This document shows, piece after piece, positions 11,868-18,963 of a stretch of DNA of 24,852 bases. The DNA comes from Synergistales bacterium. Lineage in GTDB: Bacteria > Synergistota > Synergistia > Synergistales > Aminobacteriaceae. Under the pieces are notes generated by a model. That model was not told where the DNA came from, did not search any database, and saw only the letters and a program-made list of their open reading frames with translations. A program made the translations under genes and the position numbers. The DNA is taken from the NCBI GenBank assembly GCA_025997935.1, contig BNVG01000016.1:1-24852 (forward strand), given 5' to 3'. Position 1 is the first letter of the stretch; each line of letters opens with the position of its first letter.

Positions 11868-13181
11868 TTAAACCGGAACGCCGAAAAGGTCGTATTCGGC
11901 ATAGTCGGTTATTTTGACGTCGATAAACGCCCCCGGCGCGCAGGCGGTTTGCGAGATACGCTCTATTCTTACCATGCCGTCAATCTCCGGCGCGTCGCGG
12001 TACGAGCGTCCCCAAGCGGAGTCGTCATCAGTATCTATTTCCTCGGCCAATACGCGCAGGGTTTTGCCGACAAAAAGCGCGTTGCGCTTCTCTGAAATAG
12101 CGGATTGAAACTCCATCAGACGACGATACCGCGACTCTTTCACCTCATCGGGAAGTTGCGGCATGGCGGCGGCCTTTGTTCCCTCTTCGGGCGAGTAGAC
12201 GAACGCGCCGACTCTATCGAGTTTAGCCTCCTCCAGAAAATCGAGAACGCTCTCGAACTGCTCTTCCGTTTCGCCGGGGAACCCCACCATTATGGTGGTT
12301 CGAAGCGCGAAGGCCGAATTTGACGCGCGCGCGTAGCCGACTATATCACGAATGTGCCGGCTCGCCTTAGTTCTATTCATAGCGCATAGCACGTCGTCGT
12401 CGATATGTTGTATTGGGATATCGAGATATGGGACGACCTTTTTTTGTTCGGATAGGAAGTCTAAAAATTCACGCGTCACGCGGTCGGGGTGGAGATACAG
12501 AAGGCGTATCCATATATCGTCCGGCAGAGCCGAGTCAAGAGACGACAAGAGTTTTTGGATAGCGCCCGCGCCGTAAATATCGCGCCCGTACGACGTCAAG
12601 TCCTGGCCGACAAGACAAATTTCTTTAGCGCCTTGCCTTGCGAGCTGAGCGGCCTCGTCAGCCAACTGCGGTATGGGGACGCTACGCAGACGTCCTCTGA
12701 GCAACGGGATAGTGCAGTAAGAGCAAAACGTATCGCAGCCTTCGCCGACCTTGAGATAGCGCGACCAGAATTTATTTTCGGGCAATATTCCGCGCGGCGC
12801 GCAGTTAGACGCCGCGTCGGGAGGGGTTTTGTTTGAGTCGTCACTCAGAAAGGTCAAAATTTTATCCCATTCCTCGGCTCTTGCCCAAAGGTCTACCGAT
12901 GGCAGTTCTTCGCGTAGCTCGAGTTCATGGCGGTTGACTAAGCAGCCTGTGACAATTATTTTTTCAATGTCGCCGCGCTCTTTCATAAGCTCAAGGTCGA
13001 GAATGGCGTCGATATTTTCCTTGACGGCGTCCTGGATGAAGCCGCAGGTATTGATTATGACGCCGTGCGCGTCCTCCGCGTCGGGCACGATTTTATGTCC
13101 GGCTCGTGTGAGCAGGCCTATGAGGTGTTCGCTGTCTACGCTGTTTTTGGCGCAGCCCATACTGATAAAAAATAGATTCAA
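11868..13181 (-). CDS. rimO: Ribosomal protein uS12 methylthiotransferase
   Basis: RimO is a radical-SAM enzyme that adds a methylthio group to an aspartate of ribosomal protein S12. The N-terminal UPF0004 domain has the three cluster cysteines Cys10 (MGCAKN), Cys46 (NTCGF) and Cys80 (TGCL). The radical-SAM motif is CDTFCSYC (Cys149, Cys153, Cys156), followed by IPLLRGRLRSVP. VGQDLTSYGRD is a RimO-type segment, which separates it from the tRNA enzyme MiaB. A TRAM-like C-terminus ends the 437 residues, a normal length. The start is TTG, with GGTGA 6 bases upstream and the conserved MGCAKNSVDSE beginning seven residues later. It follows the RodZ-like gene by 28 bases on the same strand. Confidence 0.95.
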   Translation of the reverse strand: MNLFFISMGCAKNSVDSEHLIGLLTRAGHKIVPDAEDAHGVIINTCGFIQDAVKENIDAILDLELMKERGDIEKIIVTGCLVNRHELELREELPSVDLWARAEEWDKILTFLSDDSNKTPPDAASNCAPRGILPENKFWSRYLKVGEGCDTFCSYCTIPLLRGRLRSVPIPQLADEAAQLARQGAKEICLVGQDLTSYGRDIYGAGAIQKLLSSLDSALPDDIWIRLLYLHPDRVTREFLDFLSEQKKVVPYLDIPIQHIDDDVLCAMNRTKASRHIRDIVGYARASNSAFALRTTIMVGFPGETEEQFESVLDFLEEAKLDRVGAFVYSPEEGTKAAAMPQLPDEVKESRYRRLMEFQSAISEKRNALFVGKTLRVLAEEIDTDDDSAWGRSYRDAPEIDGMVRIERISQTACAPGAFIDVKITDYAEYDLFGVPV

Positions 13182-13209
13182 ACGGCTTCACCGGCTACTT
13201 TTCAGGCCG

Positions 13210-14148
13210 CTATTGCCCCTCGGGCTGAGCCTTGCGCGTCGTCCCGTCGGGATTGTAAAAATACGTCTCGGACTTTTTTGACCCCCTGGGGTTGGCCAAG
13301 CCTAAGGCTTTGCCGTTCAATGTGACGTCGGCCATGTTGGGCCTGCCATAAGTGATTTTAGCCGTCGCCGTGAGATCCCATGACACCGCGGAGCCTGATT
13401 GCAGCGTTTTGGAGTAAACGACCTTGTCTCCTATGGTCACTTTCATCCACACGTCACCCACGGCTTGAATAAGGAGATATGGCTTTGGCGGGCTTACCGG
13501 CGCTGCGGGCGTCACGGACGCTGACGCGGGAAGGATGGAGAGAAGTGAGCTGTCGGGAGAAGTCGCCAATTTCACGTCGGTCGAGCTGTCTTTCGAGGTT
13601 GCGTCGAGCGAAATATTTGCGGCAATATTTTCTGTGACATTTTTCGGCCCCGGCGTTTTTTTGGGTTCTTCGGTTGCGGCTGGCGTCGCCTGTTTATTTC
13701 CGAATATGGGGAAGGAAATAGATAATGGGTTGGGGTTTGTCCAGGAATACCAAACATAGCCGCCGGAACCGGCCAAAATCAGGAGCAATATCAAAAACAG
13801 CCAAAAATGCGAGGCCGGTTTGAAGCCCTTTGTCGGAGCGCCGTTGCCCAGTAGATTTGTCGGCGGCATTATGTTCTCCTGTCGTATGTTTTCCTTTCCA
13901 AGCCATGATATAAATTCATCTTTCAGGTCATCGGCTCCGATAACGCTGAGATATGTACGGATAAACCCCCTGATATAGACGAGGTCGGGGAAACCCTTAT
14001 AGCTTCCCTGCTCAATACCCTTGAGATATTCCAAACGGATTCTTGTTCTCTCATAAATTTCCTCAAGGGATATACGGGATTCCTCGCGTCTGCCTCTTGC
14101 CATACCGCCAAGTTCTATTAAGGCTTCTTCTCTGCTCGCTGCCGACAT
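13210..14148 (-). CDS. RodZ-like helix-turn-helix membrane protein with DUF4115-type C-terminus
   Basis: A 312-residue protein with the RodZ layout. A Cro/C1-type HTH region (about residues 20-90, including SLEEIYERTRIRLEYLKGIE and a YIRGFIRTY segment) is followed by a Pro/Asn linker, one membrane helix (about 113-134), a long low-complexity Thr/Ser/Pro stretch and a C-terminal beta-type domain (about 225-312, with VGDVWMKVTIG). RodZ links MreB filaments to the membrane and helps set rod shape. Start ATG has GGAGA about 10 bases upstream. It lies 16 bases after rpe and before rimO in the same transcription unit. Whether it binds MreB here is inference, since no mreB is present in the window. 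Confidence 0.85.
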   Translation of the reverse strand: MSAASREEALIELGGMARGRREESRISLEEIYERTRIRLEYLKGIEQGSYKGFPDLVYIRGFIRTYLSVIGADDLKDEFISWLGKENIRQENIMPPTNLLGNGAPTKGFKPASHFWLFLILLLILAGSGGYVWYSWTNPNPLSISFPIFGNKQATPAATEEPKKTPGPKNVTENIAANISLDATSKDSSTDVKLATSPDSSLLSILPASASVTPAAPVSPPKPYLLIQAVGDVWMKVTIGDKVVYSKTLQSGSAVSWDLTATAKITYGRPNMADVTLNGKALGLANPRGSKKSETYFYNPDGTTRKAQPEGQ

Positions 14149-14164
14149 TTATAAATGTCTCCTT

Positions 14165-14860
14165 TTATTTTCTATAGATTGTTGTAGTTGTCTTACTCGC
14201 GTTTCTGATCCCGATAAGATAATCGGCGGGCTTTGGACTATCGAACACCGCGCTGCCCATCACAAACACCTCGCACCCTGCCTCCGCCGCCGTTCTCGCG
14301 TTCTCCAATTTTATGCCGCCGTCCATCTGAATGAGATAACGATGCCCTTCTTCCGAACGCAGGCGAGAGAGAAGCCGTGTTTTTTCAAAAGAGCTTTCTA
14401 TCAGACGCTGGCCGCCGAAGCCCGGAGTGACGGACATCACCAACGCCACATCGACCAAGGGCAGAACGTAACGCAGTGACTCGACGGTTGTGGCCGGGGC
14501 TATAGCAACGCCCGCTTTTATCCCTTTCGCTGTAATCCATGACAGACGGCTATGCAGAAACTGAGGCTCAACCTCCGCGTGAATGGAAATCTGAGAGGCT
14601 CCGGCATTTGCAAAGACCGGTAAAAAATAATCAAGCTCGTCAATCATAAGATGAACGTCGAGAAAAGCGAATCGGTATTTCTCGCGTAAGGCCCCGACCA
14701 TAGCGGCCCCGAACGACAGATTACGCACAAAATGCCCGTCCATTATATCAAGATGAAGCCAGTCCCAGTTCCCCTCGAGGGAATCTATAGCGCTTCCCAC
14801 GGAAAGCGGGTTCGCCCCCAGAATAGACGGCGCTAAAATAAATTTTTTGTCTATTGCCAT
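14165..14860 (-). CDS. rpe: Ribulose-phosphate 3-epimerase
   Basis: A 231-residue TIM-barrel enzyme that interconverts ribulose 5-phosphate and xylulose 5-phosphate. Family residues are visible: Ser12 in LAPSILGA, His36 and Asp38 in HLDIMDGHFV, His70 in DVHLMI, the phosphate loop SVTPGFGGQ (about 143-151) and Asp180 in MDGGI. The phosphate loop has Thr where most Rpe have Asn (SVNPGFGGQ). The ATG is preceded by GAGG with 6 bases spacing. It lies 14 bases after the PASTA gene and 16 before the RodZ-like gene, so it is translated from the same message as cell-envelope genes. Confidence 0.96.
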   Translation of the reverse strand: MAIDKKFILAPSILGANPLSVGSAIDSLEGNWDWLHLDIMDGHFVRNLSFGAAMVGALREKYRFAFLDVHLMIDELDYFLPVFANAGASQISIHAEVEPQFLHSRLSWITAKGIKAGVAIAPATTVESLRYVLPLVDVALVMSVTPGFGGQRLIESSFEKTRLLSRLRSEEGHRYLIQMDGGIKLENARTAAEAGCEVFVMGSAVFDSPKPADYLIGIRNASKTTTTIYRK

Positions 14861-14874
14861 GCTTGTCCTCTTTG

Positions 14875-16074
14875 TTACTTATAGCTGTCTTGCCACACGA
14901 AATCGCCGCCGAGGTAAATAGTGACCACGCACTCTTTGGAGTATTGCGCGTCGAGTTCTACACGTTCTCCGCTTCTGGCGGGTCTGTCAACCAGAACCTT
15001 GGTTCCCGATGGATCCGTAAGCTCTATTTTCAGCTGCAGGGGGCGAGCCAAAGGAGGGACCGGGTAGCGAATGCGCGCTATTTTTCCGGGGATAGGCGTT
15101 AGGTTGGCGGGCGGCGTTGGCTGAGTTTGCGGCTCAGGCGTTACTATGGGAGATGGTTGAGGCTGAGCGGGCTGTACGGCGGGGCTTGTGTTTTGTAGAG
15201 TGGGGTTTTGAATCACCGACGGCACGCCGCCTACTATTACGGGATCGCGCCCCGGAATATCGACGCGCACTTGCGGGAGCGTCGGTTGGTTAGGCGTCTG
15301 CGTTGCCGAAGCGGACGTCGGCGCGGTAGCGGCCACGTCAGGCACTCCGTCCGGCCTTCGCGTGGTGGCGACTTTCAAACGGATTCCGTCGCCCACGCGA
15401 ACCTGCGCGCCCGCGACGGGACGCGTACCTATAACCTGCCCCTCAACGGCGTTCGGACTATAAACATAGTCCACGGCGGGAACCTTGAACCCGCTTGACG
15501 ATAGCAGTTCCTTCGCCTCGCGCTCGCTCATCTGCGCCACGTCCGGCACGACAATGTTGCCGCTGGCGTTGACGCCCCCCTGACTTACGAGGAGATCGAC
15601 TTTTTTGTTGCTCGGCACGTTGGCGGGGGCGGCGGGGTTCTGGGCTATGACAAGACCTCCCGCGTGAGTGTCGTCCTTTATGTATATGACGTCCCCAACG
15701 TCGAACCCCTGTTCTCTTATGACGGTCTGGGCCCGCGCGATGTTCAGGTTACGCACGTCAGGTATGGCGCGTCGCGCTCCTCCGCGGCTGACTTGCAGGA
15801 CGACGGTTTTATTTTTGGAAAGCCTGACGCCCGCCTCAGGCGACTGCGCCAAGACGCGCCCCGGCGGGAGAGAAGACACGACCTGTTCTATTTTCACGGT
15901 CAGGCCAAGGCGTTCGGCGTCGGCCCTGGCGTCCAGAATCGAACGCTCGCGCATAAGGGGCATCTGCACATCGTCAGGCGCGCGCCTGAAAAACACGGTA
16001 TAAACGGCCACCGCGCCCGACGCGAATATAACGAAAACCACGATCAACAAAGTCCAGCGAAATATTTTGTCCAT
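14875..16074 (-). CDS. Membrane-anchored PASTA-domain protein without a kinase domain
   Basis: About 399 residues. An N-terminal membrane helix (about 5-29) is followed by three PASTA repeats (about 36-98, 102-167 and 173-238) with the typical pattern VPDV...A...L...G and G.V..Q.P..G. Then comes a Pro/Thr/Gln-rich linker (about 240-330) and a compact C-terminal domain ending GGDFVWQDSYK. PASTA repeats bind muropeptides or beta-lactams and usually sit on Ser/Thr kinases or PBPs; here there is neither, so it may be an extracytoplasmic wall-sensing or scaffold protein. The ATG at 16074 is preferred, with GAGG 10 bases upstream; an upstream TTG at 16083 has poor spacing. It starts 20 bases after the rsmB stop. 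Confidence 0.88.
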   Translation of the reverse strand: MDKIFRWTLLIVVFVIFASGAVAVYTVFFRRAPDDVQMPLMRERSILDARADAERLGLTVKIEQVVSSLPPGRVLAQSPEAGVRLSKNKTVVLQVSRGGARRAIPDVRNLNIARAQTVIREQGFDVGDVIYIKDDTHAGGLVIAQNPAAPANVPSNKKVDLLVSQGGVNASGNIVVPDVAQMSEREAKELLSSSGFKVPAVDYVYSPNAVEGQVIGTRPVAGAQVRVGDGIRLKVATTRRPDGVPDVAATAPTSASATQTPNQPTLPQVRVDIPGRDPVIVGGVPSVIQNPTLQNTSPAVQPAQPQPSPIVTPEPQTQPTPPANLTPIPGKIARIRYPVPPLARPLQLKIELTDPSGTKVLVDRPARSGERVELDAQYSKECVVTIYLGGDFVWQDSYK

Positions 16075-16094
16075 AGTTATCAAGCCTCAGCTTT

Positions 16095-17447
16095 TTATTT
16101 TTTCAAAATTACCGCTACGTAGAATCCATCCAACCACGGCAGAGACGGTTTGATATAAGTTCCCCACGGACGCCCTTCGCGCAAAATCGTTTTATCAGGC
16201 GCAAAAAAACCACTCCAGGGCACGGACAACGTCACACAACCCGGCGTCTCGGCCAGCGAGTCGGCGACGACGTTCTCGTTTTCCTGACGCAGAAGACTGC
16301 ACGTAGCGTAAATTATAATACCACCTGTTGCGGCCATATTTAACGCTCTAATCAACAAACTCCGTTGCGTCGCGCAAATTTTATCAAGTTTTTGCCAGTC
16401 GAGCTTCCATTTGGACTCCGGCTTGCGGTTCCATGTGCCGCTGCCGGAGCACGGCGCGTCCAAAAAAATAAGAGACGGCGCGCGAGGAGGTTCAAGAATC
16501 AGGGCGTCGCCGACTCTTAGCGTTATACGGTCGGGGGCGGTCGGGTTCAGCCGTTTCATTTCGTTCATAGCGGCCAAGTGCCGTCCGCGAGAAAGCTCCC
16601 AGCACTCGATTTCGGCGTCTGGAATAGACTGCGCCATTTGCCCCGCTTTGACGCCGCGCCCTGAACACATATCGAGAATCAGGCCGCCCTGATTGGCTTT
16701 CCAAAAGTCACGCGCAAGGCCCGCCGCCAGCATGGAGCTTTCCGTCTGAACGGTCACGCGCCCCTCCGTGAACCCCGGGACAAGCGTTGGCAGAACGGTG
16801 GACGGAAGGCGTACGGAATCAGGGAACAAGTCCGACGGGACGCCTTCGATATTTGCGCGCGCAAGGCTTAACAAAACCTCGTCTCTTTCGCCGGGAGCGG
16901 TTCGTAAAGACGAACAGGGGACGATGCGGGATTGCTCAAATATTTCATTCATATCCTCGTTGCTCCGGCCCTTTTTCCAGGCCGGTAAAGACCACTCAGG
17001 AATGCCGGCCCAGATGGCGCGCTCTTCTATTTTGTGGCTGCGCCGTAGCTTTTCGCACTTCTCGGCGCCCTCTTCGCTGACTTTGTGAAGGACGGCGTTG
17101 ACTAAGGAAACGTATTTTGCGGCTCCCTTGGATTTAAGAAATTCCAAAAGCGCGTTGACCAAGACGCCGCCAACAAAATGCCTTAGCTCCAGAAGCCCCG
17201 CTGTCCCGACCAGGAGGCAGTCCGACACAAGCGGAGGAAGCGCGGGGGCTTCGCGTTTCGCGTGAATGCAAGACTCGTATATATTCACCCAAAGAGACTT
17301 GCGCCTTATGGCGGCGTAGGCCAAGGATGAAGCCAATGAAAGCTCTTTCACCGGCAAATCCCTGCCCATCTCCCTTAGAAGCTCGCTCAAAAACTTCCCC
17401 TCCCGCGCGCGGGACAGGACGACGAGAGAGGCTTCTATGCCGCGCAT
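16095..17447 (-). CDS. rsmB: 16S rRNA (cytosine-5)-methyltransferase, RsmB/NOL1-NOP2-Sun family
   Basis: A 450-residue protein with the RsmB layout: an N-terminal NusB-like RNA-binding domain (about 1-140) and a SAM-dependent methyltransferase domain. The two catalytic cysteines are Cys333 in DAPCSGSG and Cys383 in YATCSLLRQENE. The SAM motif I reads LDMCSGRGVKAG (about 258-269), departing from the usual DxCAAPGGK but keeping the fold-defining acidic residue and glycines. The substrate in E. coli is C967 of 16S rRNA. The ATG lies in a purine-poor context without a clear ribosome site. It is the first gene of the minus-strand block through rimO. The divergent gene starts about 180 bases away. 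Confidence 0.9.
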   Translation of the reverse strand: MRGIEASLVVLSRAREGKFLSELLREMGRDLPVKELSLASSLAYAAIRRKSLWVNIYESCIHAKREAPALPPLVSDCLLVGTAGLLELRHFVGGVLVNALLEFLKSKGAAKYVSLVNAVLHKVSEEGAEKCEKLRRSHKIEERAIWAGIPEWSLPAWKKGRSNEDMNEIFEQSRIVPCSSLRTAPGERDEVLLSLARANIEGVPSDLFPDSVRLPSTVLPTLVPGFTEGRVTVQTESSMLAAGLARDFWKANQGGLILDMCSGRGVKAGQMAQSIPDAEIECWELSRGRHLAAMNEMKRLNPTAPDRITLRVGDALILEPPRAPSLIFLDAPCSGSGTWNRKPESKWKLDWQKLDKICATQRSLLIRALNMAATGGIIIYATCSLLRQENENVVADSLAETPGCVTLSVPWSGFFAPDKTILREGRPWGTYIKPSLPWLDGFYVAVILKK

Positions 17448-17569
17448 GAGCGGTTTTTCTTTTTTAATTTTAATAAAAAGTTTTTCTTTTTCATGTATTG
17501 TATTTTCGCCTCAATAAAAATTCGCGCAAAGATCAAAATTCTCAACATAATTCTTATTATAGGCTAAAA

Positions 17570-17597
17570 TTGATACCGTCTTGCGCTTAAATATATT
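17570..17597 (+). promoter_or_regulatory. Probable sigma70 promoter of the MaoC-type gene
   Basis: TTGATA at 17570-17575 and TATATT at 17592-17597 each match consensus at five of six positions with a 16-base spacer. AT-rich sequence lies upstream. The start codon of the hydratase gene is 35 bases further on. Confidence 0.5.
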
Positions 17598-17631
17598 TGT
17601 TTTTACGTGTTTTCAAAGGAGGGCTTTATGT

Positions 17632-18069
17632 ATGAAGGGCGTTCTTTATACGTTTGACGAACTTTCGGTGGGCTTGAGCGCGTCGCTGTCGCGCGTTATT
17701 ACGCGGGAGGACATAACGCGCTTCGCGGAAGTCACCGGCGACCGCAACCCCATTCATCTGGATGAGGAGTTTGCGCGCGAGTTTCGCATAGGCAAAAAAC
17801 CGCTTGGGCGAAATATCGCGCATGGAATGCTGTCCGCCGGTATGCTGTCCGCCGTTTTAGGCACGCAGCTTCCCGGCCCGGGCGGCGTCTACATGAGCCA
17901 GACCCTCAGCTTCAAAAAGCCCGTTTTCATTGGGGACACGATAACGGCAAAGGTCGAGATAATCGACCTTAACCCCGAGAAACATCATATCCGCGCCTCG
18001 ACGGTTTGCGTCAATCAGGACGAAGTCGTCGTCGTAGACGGGGAGGCTTTGCTGTATTTTAATTTGTAG
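17632..18069 (+). CDS. MaoC-like (R)-specific enoyl-CoA hydratase family protein
   Basis: A 145-residue single hot-dog domain. The hydratase-2 motif is TGDRNPIHLDEEFA, with the catalytic Asp37 and His42, followed by the conserved AHGMLSAGML segment. Members hydrate trans-2-enoyl-CoA to (R)-3-hydroxyacyl-CoA or act on related acyl thioesters. The exact substrate is unknown. The start at 17632 has AAGGAGGG at 17616-17623, 8 bases upstream; an ATG at 17628 is out of frame and a longer upstream reading lacks a ribosome site. It appears to be a single-gene unit, divergent from rsmB, and ends 79 bases before the toxin-antitoxin pair. Confidence 0.9.
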   Translation: MKGVLYTFDELSVGLSASLSRVITREDITRFAEVTGDRNPIHLDEEFAREFRIGKKPLGRNIAHGMLSAGMLSAVLGTQLPGPGGVYMSQTLSFKKPVFIGDTITAKVEIIDLNPEKHHIRASTVCVNQDEVVVVDGEALLYFNL

Positions 18070-18148
18070 TATTTTACGATATACGAAAAGGTGGAGCGCG
18101 GCGCGCGTCATGTTAAGATAGATACGACATTGTTAAAGGAGGTGCGTT

Positions 18149-18433
18149 ATGGCTCAAGCAAGCGTTAATATCCGCATGGATTCTGAGGTTAAGCGTCAGG
18201 CCGATTCTCTGTTTTCGTCGTTAGGCCTTAACATGTCCGTAGCCGTTAATATGTTCGTCCGCCAAGCTCTAATGCAGAGACGGATTCCGTTCGATGTCGC
18301 TGAGTCAGCCGAGGTGGTTCAGGACGATAGAAAAATCGTTCGCAAAGCGCCGCAATATGGTTGCTTGTCAGGAAAAATTCGGATAGCTGACGACTTTGAC
18401 GCGCCACTTGATGACTTTAAGGATTATATGTAA
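18149..18433 (+). CDS. RelB/DinJ-like antitoxin with a VapB-type C-terminal tail
   Basis: A 94-residue protein. The N-terminal half (ASVNIRMDSEVKRQADSLFSSLGLNMSVAVNMFVRQAL) is a ribbon-helix-helix DNA-binding domain of the RelB/DinJ type. The C-terminal tail (YGCLSGKIRIADDFDAPLDD, then FKDYM) resembles the toxin-binding tail of antitoxins that partner PIN-domain toxins. It would bind the toxin and autoregulate the operon. AAAGGAGGTG at 18135-18144 gives a strong ribosome site. The stop codon TAA shares its last base with the toxin's ATG, so translation is coupled. Confidence 0.9.
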   Translation: MAQASVNIRMDSEVKRQADSLFSSLGLNMSVAVNMFVRQALMQRRIPFDVAESAEVVQDDRKIVRKAPQYGCLSGKIRIADDFDAPLDDFKDYM

Positions 18434-18816
18434 TGCAATATCTTTTGGATACGCACATTGCCCTGTGGGTGTTTGAGGACAAAACTAAACTATCGTCAAA
18501 AGCTGTCGAAGCGCTTGATGACGTTTACTCTGAGGCTTTTGTTAGCGTGGCTTCTATCTGGGAAGTCGCAATCAAAGTCAGCAACTGCAAACTCGATTTC
18601 ACGGGCGGCGTCAGAGCTTTTATAGAGGCCGTTCGAGCGAATGATTTTCGACTTCTTGATGTCACCGCTAACCATGTTGAACGGGTTGAGGCCTTGCCAT
18701 TCATTCACCGCGACCCGTTTGACCGTCTTCTAATCGCGACCGCCCAAGCTGAAAGCATGACACTCATTACCGCTGACGATAACGTCCATAACTATGATGT
18801 TAAGTGGATATGGTGA
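18433..18816 (+). CDS. PIN-domain ribonuclease toxin (VapC-like)
   Basis: A 127-residue PIN domain. Acidic metal-binding residues are visible: Asp6 in YLLDTHIALW, Glu44 in SIWEVAIK, Asp94 and Asp97 in HRDPFDRLLIATA, and Asp115 in ITADD. This pattern matches the COG3744-type PIN nucleases of type II toxin-antitoxin systems, which cut RNA. The start ATG overlaps the antitoxin stop by one base, and no separate ribosome site is needed. The pair stands between the MaoC-type gene and nifJ without other accessory genes. The RNA target cannot be inferred. Confidence 0.92.
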   Translation: MQYLLDTHIALWVFEDKTKLSSKAVEALDDVYSEAFVSVASIWEVAIKVSNCKLDFTGGVRAFIEAVRANDFRLLDVTANHVERVEALPFIHRDPFDRLLIATAQAESMTLITADDNVHNYDVKWIW

Positions 18817-18963
18817 AATAGACATAGCCAATGTCCTAAATACACTACGCGATGGTTAATCAGGCGAACGTGAGGAATTTGCACAGGAGATTTATAGGCT
18901 ATCCCAACCGCGAAGATAAAACTGCTGTGGTTTGAGTTAGATTCCATATAGGGGGAAATTTTT

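Noticed and set aside
16074..16083. TTG at 16083 as start of the PASTA protein
   Set aside because: The GAGG ribosome site is too close to it and sits 10 bases from the ATG at 16074, which also begins a typical anchor (MDKIFRW).
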